Part shown: one piece after another, positions 5,932 to 12,039 of the stretch
Layout of the letters: each line of letters opens with the position of its first letter
How positions within the stretch are numbered: position 1 is the stretch's first letter
Source of the DNA: DATACN01 sp038215095
Lineage (GTDB): Bacteria; Actinomycetota; Thermoleophilia; Solirubrobacterales; Thermoleophilaceae
Direction of reading: 5' to 3'
Assembly (NCBI GenBank): GCA_038215095.1
Contig: JBBQRG010000076.1
Coordinates: forward strand, 1 to 13,695
Length of the DNA stretch: 13,695 nt
Notes under the pieces: generated by a model
Databases searched by the model: none
Told to the model about the DNA's origin: nothing
The model's input: the letters and a program-made list of their open reading frames with translations, nothing else
Program-made: the position numbers and the translations under genes

Positions 5932-6288
5932 CTACCCGTACGTTCGATATTTCGTCCACACCCAAAAGATCCCGTACGAGCACAGCGCCAGCAGGCCGAG
6001 CCAGATCAGGATGCCCGCGCCACCGATGCCGTAGAGGCGGTTGGTCGCGGTGAAGGTGACGAGCGCCAGCCCGATCGAGGCGTAGAGCACCAGCCGCTGG
6101 GCCGGCTCGAGCGAGTCGAGCTCGAAGCGGCGCTCGCGGAAGAGGCGGTAGGCGAGGAAGGCGATCGACGCGAAGAAGAGGATCGTGAGCAGCGTGACCG
6201 CGGCGTCCAGCGCCGACCCGCCGCCGGGCAGGACCACGATGGCGAGCGCCACGAGCGCCACGATTCCGAACTTCCAGGCGAACTGCAT
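5932..6288 (-). CDS. Small four-helix membrane protein, function unknown
   Basis: The 118-residue product has four likely membrane helices, at about 5-21, 27-47, 65-82 and 90-111. A charged loop (RLFRERRFELDSLEPAQR, 48-65) lies between helices 2 and 3. The tail KYRTYG is short and basic. I do not recognise the family. The gene begins 12 bases after the ppa stop. Instead of a ribosome site the gap holds TAGCCT, which starts with the ppa stop codon itself and lies 9 bases before the ATG, so the gene may have its own leaderless promoter inside what looks like an operon. Confidence 0.75.
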   Translation of the reverse strand: MQFAWKFGIVALVALAIVVLPGGGSALDAAVTLLTILFFASIAFLAYRLFRERRFELDSLEPAQRLVLYASIGLALVTFTATNRLYGIGGAGILIWLGLLALCSYGIFWVWTKYRTYG

Positions 6289-6297
6289 CAGGGCAGA

Positions 6298-6303
6298 AGG
6301 CTA
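6298..6303 (-). promoter_or_regulatory. Candidate -10 box TAGCCT built on the ppa stop codon
   Basis: On the minus strand the ppa stop TAG (6303-6301) is the first half of TAGCCT. Nine bases later comes the ATG of the four-helix membrane protein gene, and there is no Shine-Dalgarno sequence. The same arrangement occurs at 7938-7943. Confidence 0.45.
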
Positions 6304-6798
6304 GTAGCCGTCATGCTCGCGAAAGCGCTCTCGCGAGGCCTCGATCTCCTTGACCGCCTCCTCGCGCGGGTACCAGCCGTCCACCGTGACCTTCTTCTGC
6401 TCGAGGTCCTTGTAGATCGAGAAGAAGTGCGAGATCTCGTCGCGCATCGGCTTCGGCAGGTCCTCCAGCTTCTCCATGCCGTTCCAGCCCGGGTCGGTCA
6501 GCGGCACCGCGAGCACCTTGTCGTCGATGCCCTTGTCGTCCTCCATGCGGAACAGGGCGATCGGCTTCACGTCGATCATGCAGCCGGGGAAGGTCGGCTC
6601 GGACACGCAGACGATCACGTCGAGCGGGTCCTCGTCCTGGCCGAGCGTCTCCGGAATGAAGCCGTAGTCGGTCGGATAGACGACCGACGAGAAGAGGAAG
6701 CGGTCGAGGACCAGGCGCTCGCGCTCGTGGTCCCACTCGTACTTGTTCCTGCTCCCCTTCGGGATCTCGACGATGCAGGCGAAGGAATCGTCGGGCAC
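6301..6798 (-). CDS. ppa: Soluble inorganic pyrophosphatase (family I)
   Basis: This cytoplasmic enzyme splits pyrophosphate to phosphate and pulls biosynthetic reactions forward. The 165-residue product matches the usual prokaryotic family I length. Seen in order are the N-terminal VEIPKGSRNKYEWD (10-23), the VVYPTDYGFIPET strand (39-51), the signature DEDPLD at 55-60 with its metal-binding Asp residues, and a metal- and phosphate-site segment, EDDKGIDDKVLAVP (86-99). The GTG at 6798 is chosen because it gives the family's normal N-terminus and because TACCCT lies 10 bases upstream; the longer open frame has no better start. It diverges from a 70-residue membrane protein gene and is followed closely by a membrane protein gene. 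Confidence 0.96.
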   Translation of the reverse strand: MPDDSFACIVEIPKGSRNKYEWDHERERLVLDRFLFSSVVYPTDYGFIPETLGQDEDPLDVIVCVSEPTFPGCMIDVKPIALFRMEDDKGIDDKVLAVPLTDPGWNGMEKLEDLPKPMRDEISHFFSIYKDLEQKKVTVDGWYPREEAVKEIEASRERFREHDGY

Positions 6799-6808
6799 GG
6801 GATGCGAA

Positions 6809-6814
6809 AGGGTA
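6809..6814 (-). promoter_or_regulatory. Candidate -10 box of ppa (TACCCT)
   Basis: TACCCT on the minus strand is 10 bases from the ppa GTG, giving a leader of at most a few bases. It overlaps the oppositely directed box at 6813-6818 by two bases. Confidence 0.4.
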
Positions 6815-6818
6815 TCGT
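6813..6818 (+). promoter_or_regulatory. Candidate -10 box of the 70-residue membrane protein (TATCGT), leaderless
   Basis: TATCGT is followed by 8 bases and then the ATG at 6827, with no Shine-Dalgarno sequence. Bases 6813-6814 (TA) belong both to this box and to the ppa box, so polymerase could occupy only one direction at a time. Confidence 0.45.
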
Positions 6819-6826
6819 TCGCGCCG

Positions 6827-7039
6827 ATGCACCTGCTCGCGACTCTGGTCCTCTTCGCCAGCGACAACGGCGAAGGTCTCCTCGGCGAGACCGACGACAA
6901 GATCGTCACCTTCACGGCGCTCGGCCTGGTGGTGTTCTTCACCCTCACGGTGATCCTGCTCTCCGCCCTCCAGGGCCACCTGGAGAAGCGCAAGGAGCAG
7001 CGCAAGGCGGCCGAGCTGCGCCGCCGCGTCGGCTGGTAG
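6827..7039 (+). CDS. 70-residue single-pass membrane protein, function unknown
   Basis: The product has a short hydrophobic start (MHLLATLVLFA), an acidic stretch (SDNGEGLLGETDDK, 12-25), one clear membrane helix at about 27-48, and a strongly basic coil-like tail (HLEKRKEQRKAAELRRR). The first hydrophobic run may be a second helix or a signal peptide, leaving the basic tail inside. I do not recognise it. The ATG at 6827 is preferred over upstream in-frame ATGs because those fall inside ppa, and because TATCGT precedes it at leaderless spacing. Likely real on grounds of promoter, length, composition and divergent position, though short. Confidence 0.7.
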   Translation: MHLLATLVLFASDNGEGLLGETDDKIVTFTALGLVVFFTLTVILLSALQGHLEKRKEQRKAAELRRRVGW

Positions 7040-7117
7040 CTCGCACCCCTTCTCCACCTCTTCACACAGGACCCCACTCGCAGCGCCAGAGTGAGCCCTG
7101 CAGATCCCTCCTGTGCA

Positions 7118-7143
7118 TGGCCCCGACCTCCCCGCCGGGGCCA
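7118..7143 (+). terminator. GC-rich hairpin after the 70-residue membrane protein
   Basis: TGGCCCCG (7118-7125) and CGGGGCCA (7136-7143) form an 8-bp stem with a 10-base loop. CGCGCGTTTCT follows, which has only a short T run. It lies in the 130-base gap between two plus-strand genes, 78 bases after the stop. It could end the first transcript or shape the leader of the next gene. Confidence 0.4.
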
Positions 7144-7154
7144 CGCGCGTTTCT

Positions 7155-7161
7155 GGGAGAG
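7155..7161 (+). promoter_or_regulatory. Ribosome binding site of the enoyl-CoA hydratase (GGGAGAG)
   Basis: GGGAGAG ends 8 bases before the GTG at 7170 and decides this start over the in-frame ATG at 7113 and the GTG at 7185. The gene therefore has a leader, unlike its leaderless neighbours. Confidence 0.55.
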
Positions 7162-7169
7162 TTCGGCCG

Positions 7170-7940
7170 GTGAGCGGCGAGGACGTGACCTACGAGAGGC
7201 TGGGCGCCGCGGCCGTGGTCACGATCGACCGCCAGGAGCGTCGCAACGCGGTCGACGGACCCACCGCGGAGCTGCTGGCGGAGGCCTACGACCGCTTCGA
7301 GGCCGACCACGACGCCCGCGTGATGGTGCTCACCGGCGCCGGCGGGGTCGCCTTCTGCGCCGGGGCGGACCTCAAGGCCATAGAGAGCCTGGGCCCGCGG
7401 CTGGACGACCCGCGCGGGCCGCTCGGCTTCACGCGGGTGGTGCCCACCAAGCCCACGATCGCCGCGATCTCGGGCTGGTGCCTGGCCGGCGGCTTCGAGC
7501 TGGCGCTGTGGTGCGACCTGAGGATCGCCACCCGCGACTCGCGCCTGGGGTTCCCGGAGCGCCGCTGGGGAGTCCCGCTGATCGACGGCGGCACGCAGCG
7601 CTTGCCCCGGATCGTGGGCCTGGGCCGTGCCCTCGACCTGATCCTGACCGGGCGCATCTTGGAGACGCCCGAGGCCGAGGCGATGGGCCTGCTCACCGAG
7701 GTGGTGCCCGAGGGCGCCCACCTGGAGCGGGCGCTCGAGATCGCCGAGGCGCTGGCGCGCTTCCCGCAGGACACGATGCTCCTCGACCGCGGCGCGGCGA
7801 TTCAGGGCACGACGCTGCCCCTGGCCGAGGGTCTCGAGCTGGAGTCGCGCAGCGGCCCCGCGACGCTCGAGACCGCCTGGAAGGGCGCCTGGCGCTTTGC
7901 CGGCGGCGAGGGCCGCGGCGGCGCGGGCGCGGGCGTCTAG
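7170..7940 (+). CDS. Enoyl-CoA hydratase/isomerase (crotonase family)
   Basis: The 256-residue product has normal crotonase length. It likely hydrates trans-2-enoyl-CoA in the cytoplasm, as in beta-oxidation. The oxyanion-hole segment is AFCAGADLKAI (61-71), and the second hole residue lies in GWCLAGGFELALWCD. The two catalytic glutamates of hydratases, equivalent to rat Glu144 and Glu164, are both present, 20 residues apart: Glu110 in GGFELA and Glu130 in GFPERRWG. GGTQRLPRIVGLGRALDLILTGR follows as usual. The specific substrate is unknown; related crotonases also act as isomerases. The C-terminus ends in a Gly/Ala-rich tail. The TAG stop at 7938-7940 is also the start of the -10-like box of the next gene. 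Confidence 0.92.
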   Translation: MSGEDVTYERLGAAAVVTIDRQERRNAVDGPTAELLAEAYDRFEADHDARVMVLTGAGGVAFCAGADLKAIESLGPRLDDPRGPLGFTRVVPTKPTIAAISGWCLAGGFELALWCDLRIATRDSRLGFPERRWGVPLIDGGTQRLPRIVGLGRALDLILTGRILETPEAEAMGLLTEVVPEGAHLERALEIAEALARFPQDTMLLDRGAAIQGTTLPLAEGLELESRSGPATLETAWKGAWRFAGGEGRGGAGAGV

Positions 7941-7943
7941 CCT
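7938..7943 (+). promoter_or_regulatory. Candidate -10 box TAGCCT built on the enoyl-CoA hydratase stop codon
   Basis: The stop TAG at 7938-7940 is the first half of TAGCCT. The GTG of the ABC ATPase gene follows after 8 bases, without any Shine-Dalgarno sequence. This suggests a separate leaderless promoter for the exporter genes. Confidence 0.5.
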
Positions 7944-7951
7944 TCGGCCGT

Positions 7952-8809
7952 GTGAGTCAAGCGCCGGCGATCGAGGTCTCCGACCTCCGCAAGGACTACG
8001 GGCCGGTCGAGGCCGTGCGAGGCCTGTCCTTCGGCGTGGAGCGCGGCCAGGTGTTCGGGCTGCTCGGCCCGAACGGGGCCGGCAAGACCACCACGGTCGA
8101 GATCCTCGAGGGCTACCGCGACCGCACGGCGGGCGACGTGCTCGTGCTCGGGCACGACCCGGAGGTCCGCGACCGCGAGCTCCAGCAGCGCGTGGGCATC
8201 GTGCTCCAGAGCTCGGGCCTCTACCCGCGCGTGACGGTGCGCGAGGCGGTCGAGCACTTCGGAAAGGCCTACCCCGCCCCGCGGGACACGAGCGAGACCG
8301 TGGCGCTGGTGGGCCTCGAGGACAAGGCCGACGCGCGGGCCAACGAGCTCTCCGGCGGCCAGCGCCGGCGCCTCGACCTGGCCCTGGCGCTGGTGGGCGA
8401 CCCCGAGCTGATCTTCCTCGACGAGCCCACCACCGGCTTCGACCCCGCGGCCCGGCGCACCGCCTGGAACGCGGTGCGCCGGCTCAAGGAGCTCGGCAAG
8501 ACCGTGCTGCTGACAACGCACTACCTCGAGGAGGCCCAGGCGCTGGCCGACCGCGTGGCGATCGTCAAGGACGGCCAGATCGTGGCCGAGGGCCCACCAT
8601 CGGAGCTGCGGCCCGGATCTGCGAGCTACCGCGTGTCGTACCTGTCGGCGGGTCGGCGCGTGGAGCACCGCACCGACGACCCCACCGAGCTCCTGCACCG
8701 CCTGACGCGCGACGCGCTCGCGCGCGAGGAGCGGCTGGAGGGACTCGAGGTGGCGCGGCCCACGCTCGAAGAGGTCTACCTCGAGCTGACCGCCGAGGAT
8801 GAGCAGTGA
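7952..8809 (+). CDS. ABC-2 exporter ATP-binding subunit (DrrA-like)
   Basis: The 285-residue product is the ATPase of an ABC-2 type exporter, powering the membrane partner encoded next. Seen are Walker A GPNGAGKT (39-46), a Q-loop at VLQSSGLYPRVTV with Gln86, the signature LSGGQ (133-137), Walker B LIFLDE (153-158) and the switch His190 in TTHYLEEA. A C-terminal extension of about 70 residues (after 215) is typical of DrrA/CcmA-like drug-resistance and polyketide exporters. The start GTG fits the family N-terminus (IEVSDLRKDYG) and lies 8 bases after TAGCCT. The stop overlaps the next start as GTGA. The transported substrate cannot be told from sequence. Confidence 0.94.
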   Translation: MSQAPAIEVSDLRKDYGPVEAVRGLSFGVERGQVFGLLGPNGAGKTTTVEILEGYRDRTAGDVLVLGHDPEVRDRELQQRVGIVLQSSGLYPRVTVREAVEHFGKAYPAPRDTSETVALVGLEDKADARANELSGGQRRRLDLALALVGDPELIFLDEPTTGFDPAARRTAWNAVRRLKELGKTVLLTTHYLEEAQALADRVAIVKDGQIVAEGPPSELRPGSASYRVSYLSAGRRVEHRTDDPTELLHRLTRDALAREERLEGLEVARPTLEEVYLELTAEDEQ

Positions 8810-9534
8810 GCGCCGTCGCCCTGGCCTGGGAGCAGTTCCGCTTCGAGCGCCGGCTGTTCTGGCGCAACCCGAGCGCGGCCTTCTTCAACTTCTTCCTGCC
8901 GCTGATCCTGCTGCTGCTGATCGCCTCGGTCTTCGCCCAGAAGTCCGACGAGCTCGAGGTGCTGATCCCCGGGATCGCCGGCATGAGCGTGATGGCCACC
9001 ACCTTCAACGCCTTCAGCTTCAACCTCACCTTCCTGCGCGAGGAGGGCATCCTGAAGCGCGTCCGCGGCACCCCGATCCCAACCGGCTCCTACCTGGCCG
9101 GCGTGATCGGCTCGGCGGTGGCGAACGCGTTCGTGACGGTCGCGCTGGTGGTCGTGATCGGCCACCTCCTCTACGGCGTCGAGTGGCCTCGCGAGCCGCT
9201 GACGCTGCTGCTGTTCACCGGCCTCGGCGTGATCAGCTTCGCCTCGCTCGGCATCGCCTTCGCGCAGGCCATCCCGAACGTGGACTCGGCCCCGGCCTAC
9301 TCGAACGCCATCTTCCTGCCGGTGATCTTCATCTCGGGCGTGTTCTACTCGTCGAACGACCTGCCGCCGGTGCTCAAGGCAATCGCCGAGGCGCTGCCGC
9401 TCAAGCACGTCATCGACGGCCTCTCGGCCGGCATCGTGGGCTCGTCGGTGCACACGGGCGTCGCCGCGCTGGTCGTCGGTGGCTGGGCGCTGGCGGGCAT
9501 CGCCCTGTCCGCCCGCTTCTTCCGCTGGAGCTAG
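8806..9534 (+). CDS. ABC-2 exporter membrane permease
   Basis: The 242-residue permease pairs with the preceding ATPase. Six membrane helices are likely, at about 25-45, 57-75, 97-121, 132-155, 167-183 and 216-236. An amphipathic N-terminal helix (WEQFRFERRLFWRNP) and the loop LREEGILKRVRGTPI, both usual in ABC-2 permeases, are present; the loop is the coupling segment facing the ATPase. The GTG at 8806 overlaps the ATPase stop (GTGA), so the two are translated together. The TAG stop lies within CTAG, and the convergent GGEEF gene uses the same four bases for its own stop. A multidrug, lipid or antibiotic exporter is the usual role. Confidence 0.92.
   Translation: MSAVALAWEQFRFERRLFWRNPSAAFFNFFLPLILLLLIASVFAQKSDELEVLIPGIAGMSVMATTFNAFSFNLTFLREEGILKRVRGTPIPTGSYLAGVIGSAVANAFVTVALVVVIGHLLYGVEWPREPLTLLLFTGLGVISFASLGIAFAQAIPNVDSAPAYSNAIFLPVIFISGVFYSSNDLPPVLKAIAEALPLKHVIDGLSAGIVGSSVHTGVAALVVGGWALAGIALSARFFRWS
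9531..9534. other. CTAG shared by two convergent stop codons
   Basis: The permease stop TAG (9532-9534) and the GGEEF/HD-GYP stop TAG (minus strand, 9533-9531) overlap in the palindrome CTAG. There is no space for a terminator between the genes, so the 3' ends of the two transcripts must overlap. Confidence 0.8.
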
Positions 9535-11225
9535 GCCCCGCTGAGGCCGGACGCGGTCACGGGGATGCCGTGGGGAGCGACCGCGGGGGCGACCTCGCCC
9601 TCTTCGCGCAGGGCGGCCACGAAGGCCGCGACGATCATCGGGTCGAACTGGCTGCCGGCGCAGCGCAGCAGCTCGCCGCGCGCGGCCTCGGGTGAGCGCG
9701 CGCTGCAATAGGCGCGCTCGCCGATCATCGCCTCGTAGGCGTCCGCGACGGCGATGATGCGGGCCTCGAGCGGGATCTCGTCGCAGGCCAGCTGGCGCGG
9801 ATAGCCCTTGCCGTCGAGCCGCTCGTGGTGAGCGACGATCCATTCGCGAATGTCCGCGAAGGCGTCGTCGGCGAGGATGCGCGCGCCGATCTCGGGGTGG
9901 CGGCGCAGCGGCCGCCACTCCTCCTCGGTGAGCCTCCCGGGCTTGCGCAGGATCTCGTCGGGCAGGCCGATCTTGCCCACGTCGTGCAGGATGCCGGCGG
10001 TCTCGATTCGCTTGACGCGGTCGGGCGGGAGGCCGAGCTTGGCGGCGACCAGGCCGCAGTAGCGGCCCACCGTGCGGCAATGGTCGGCGGTGCCGGAGTC
10101 GCGCAGGTCGAGCGCCTCCGCCAGGCCCAGCAGGGTCGCCAGCTGCACGTCGGCGCTAGCGGCGCGCTGGCGGACGAGCGGGGCGATCTCCTCGCTGTAG
10201 ATGACGGAGCGGTTGCGGCCGAGCTGCTTGGCCGCGTAGAGCGCCTGGTCGGCCGCGTTCAACAGCTCGTCAGCGGTCACGCCGTCGCGCGGGTACGAGG
10301 CCAGGCCCAGGCTCACCGTGAGCGGCACGGTCTCGCCGCGGAAAGCCTCCTCGACGGTCGAGCGCATGCGCTCCGCGATCGCCCAGGCCATCTCGCCGCC
10401 CGCCTGGGGCAGCAGGAGTGCGAACTCCTCGCCGCCCGTTCGCGCAACGGCGTCGGGGCGCCGCATGCCGGCGATCAGCAGCTGGCCCACGCGCACCAGG
10501 GCGGCGTCGCCGGCGGGGTGGCCGAGCTGGTCGTTCAGCGACTTGAAGTGGTCGAGGTCGCCGAGAACTACGGCGAGCTCGCGGCCCTCGCTGGCGGCTC
10601 GCTCCACCTCGGCGCCGAAGCTCTCTTCGAAGCCGCGGCGGTTCTGGAGGCCGGTCAGCGGGTCCGTGCGGGCCGCGTCGGCCAGGCGGCTGACGATCTC
10701 GGCGACGCGTGTGCGCAGCGCACCCACGAGCACGGCGGCCGCCAGAGCCGAGGCCATCGTGGCCAGGAAGCGGGGAGCGCCCTCCACGAGCGTGGAGGTC
10801 ATGCTGAGCACGAGCGCGTAGGAGCCCGCGATCAGCGCGAGCTGCACGATCACCTGGCGTGTGCTGAAGAAGTAGGCGCTGCTAAGCGCGACCCAGACGT
10901 AGATCACCTGCACGTCGATCCAGGAGTTGGCCCCGCCGACGGCGGTCAGTGCCGAGCTCAGCAGGGTGGCCATCGCGGCGCTCGCGGGGAGCGCCCAGCC
11001 GGGCAGCCGGCCCGCGCCGAGGCGCAGCAGCAGCGCAACCAGCGCGGCCGCGCCGGCGAGGGCGAGCAGCATCACGCGGGAGCCGTTGGGGGGTTGGGGC
11101 AGGGCGCCCAGCAGCAGCGCCATCGCCGCGGCGCAGCCCCAGAGGCCGGCCGCGAGCCTGGACATGACCTCGGGATCCGCTCCGGGCGGAACCCATGCCC
11201 TTGCGGGCGTTGAAGGCCGAGTCAT
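9531..11225 (-). CDS. Membrane GGEEF plus HD-GYP cyclic-di-GMP enzyme
   Basis: The 564-residue product joins a synthase and a hydrolase of cyclic-di-GMP. Residues 25-170 form about six membrane helices, perhaps a sensor. The GGEEF domain covers about 180-345: DPLTGLQNRRGFEE (188-201), DLDHFKSLND, and the intact active motif GGEEF at 264-268. Five residues before it is RRPD (255-258), the product-inhibition I-site. The HD-GYP domain covers about 355-545: HD at 414-415 in GILHDVGKIGLP, HPEIGARIL (443-451), HHERLDGKGYP (466-476) and DAYEAM (495-500). Both halves look catalytically complete, so one may dominate under control of the sensor. The ATG at 11225 is my choice; ATG at 11165 would also keep all domains. 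The 83-base gap upstream holds no clear ribosome site or -10 box. Confidence 0.92.
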   Translation of the reverse strand: MTRPSTPARAWVPPGADPEVMSRLAAGLWGCAAAMALLLGALPQPPNGSRVMLLALAGAAALVALLLRLGAGRLPGWALPASAAMATLLSSALTAVGGANSWIDVQVIYVWVALSSAYFFSTRQVIVQLALIAGSYALVLSMTSTLVEGAPRFLATMASALAAAVLVGALRTRVAEIVSRLADAARTDPLTGLQNRRGFEESFGAEVERAASEGRELAVVLGDLDHFKSLNDQLGHPAGDAALVRVGQLLIAGMRRPDAVARTGGEEFALLLPQAGGEMAWAIAERMRSTVEEAFRGETVPLTVSLGLASYPRDGVTADELLNAADQALYAAKQLGRNRSVIYSEEIAPLVRQRAASADVQLATLLGLAEALDLRDSGTADHCRTVGRYCGLVAAKLGLPPDRVKRIETAGILHDVGKIGLPDEILRKPGRLTEEEWRPLRRHPEIGARILADDAFADIREWIVAHHERLDGKGYPRQLACDEIPLEARIIAVADAYEAMIGERAYCSARSPEAARGELLRCAGSQFDPMIVAAFVAALREEGEVAPAVAPHGIPVTASGLSGA

Positions 11226-11308
11226 ACCCGTCACACGGAACTTTTCGGCTCGTTCGTGCCCGGGCGTGATACCCCCGGACGCATGTTTGAACTCGCGCTT
11301 CCGCTGGT

Positions 11309-11998
11309 CTAAAGGCGAAGCGCGTGGCCGTGGCTGCGCAGCCAGGCCTCCCATTCGCGCCAGCCTGGGGAGCGGGCTCCCACCAGGCGCCAGAAGCGCT
11401 GCGAGTGGTCCTGAACCTCGAGGTGGGCGACCTCGTGCTCGATCACGTAGTCGAGCACCTCGGCGGGCGCCAGCAGCAGCCGCCAGTTGAAGCTCATCGC
11501 CCCGGACGACGAGCAGCTGGCCCAGCGCGTGCGCTGGCCGCGGATCTGGAGCGTGGTGGAGCGCGTGCCGGCGCGCGCCGTGGCGCGCGCGAGCCTGGGC
11601 GCCACCTCGGCGCGGGCCCTGCGCCGGTACCAGCGCTCGAGCGCGTCGCGCAGCGTCTCGGGCCCGGCGTCGGCCACGGCGACGTGCAGCACGGCGCCGC
11701 GGCGCGCCACGTGCGGGCGGACCCGGCCCGGCTCCACGCGCACGCGCAGCTCCAGGCGCTCGCCCAGGTAGGGCACCTCGCCGCCGTGCTCGAGCCTGGC
11801 GGGAGGCAGCTCGGCGTCCGTCTGTGCCATGCGCCGCAGGGTGCGCTCGATCCAGGGGCGCTTCTCCTCCACGAACGGCTCGACCTTGTGCTCGGGGAAG
11901 CGGCGCGGCACCACGACCTCGACGCCCTCCCCGCCCACCAGGATGCGGGCGTGGCGGGCGCGGTCGGAACGCCTGATGCGGTAGGGAATGGAGGTCAT
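11309..11998 (-). CDS. YgjP-type (DUF45) zinc metallopeptidase-like protein
   Basis: The 229-residue product carries the YgjP/DUF45 metallopeptidase-like domain. HExxH at 188-192 (EHEVAHLEVQDHS) supplies two zinc ligands and the catalytic Glu189; His198 in DHS is the expected third ligand. Ahead of it is the conserved stretch TRWASCSSSGAMSFNWRL (157-174), with the family's R-W-xSC-S pattern. It is likely a cytoplasmic, peptidase-like protein; the substrate is unknown. The start is uncertain. ATG at 11998 gives a natural N-terminus but has no ribosome site. ATG at 12043 overlaps the glycosyltransferase stop as ATGA and would add 15 residues, encoded across a strong hairpin. Confidence 0.87.
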   Translation of the reverse strand: MTSIPYRIRRSDRARHARILVGGEGVEVVVPRRFPEHKVEPFVEEKRPWIERTLRRMAQTDAELPPARLEHGGEVPYLGERLELRVRVEPGRVRPHVARRGAVLHVAVADAGPETLRDALERWYRRRARAEVAPRLARATARAGTRSTTLQIRGQRTRWASCSSSGAMSFNWRLLLAPAEVLDYVIEHEVAHLEVQDHSQRFWRLVGARSPGWREWEAWLRSHGHALRL

Positions 11999-12014
11999 TC
12001 GCGCAGTTGGACAA

Positions 12015-12035
12015 GCAGCCGGCTCGGCCGGCTGC
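12015..12035 (-). terminator. Strong hairpin at the glycosyltransferase-YgjP junction
   Basis: GCAGCCGGC and GCCGGCTGC form a perfect 9-bp stem with a 3-base loop, just after the glycosyltransferase stop. On the minus strand TTGTCC follows, a very weak T tract. It may end or attenuate transcription before the YgjP gene. It sits between the two candidate YgjP starts, so it bears directly on which one is used. Confidence 0.5.
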
Positions 12036-12039
12036 GCAG

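Noticed and set aside
5869..7173. Plus-strand open frame of 434 residues over ppa and the membrane protein gene
   Set aside because: It is antisense to ppa, which has its signature DEDPLD motif, and it has the low-complexity composition of a shadow frame.
8776..10080. Minus-strand open frame of 434 residues over the permease and HD-GYP region
   Set aside because: It is out of frame with the well-supported HD-GYP domain and antisense to the permease. It shows no domain of its own.
9825..11213. Plus-strand open frame of 462 residues opposite the GGEEF/HD-GYP gene
   Set aside because: The opposite strand has complete catalytic motifs; this frame has none.
11231..11284. 17-codon minus-strand reading frame ending 5 bases before the GGEEF/HD-GYP ATG
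   Set aside because: It could be a leader peptide, but it has no ribosome site, no biased codons and no sign of conservation, so it is not supported.
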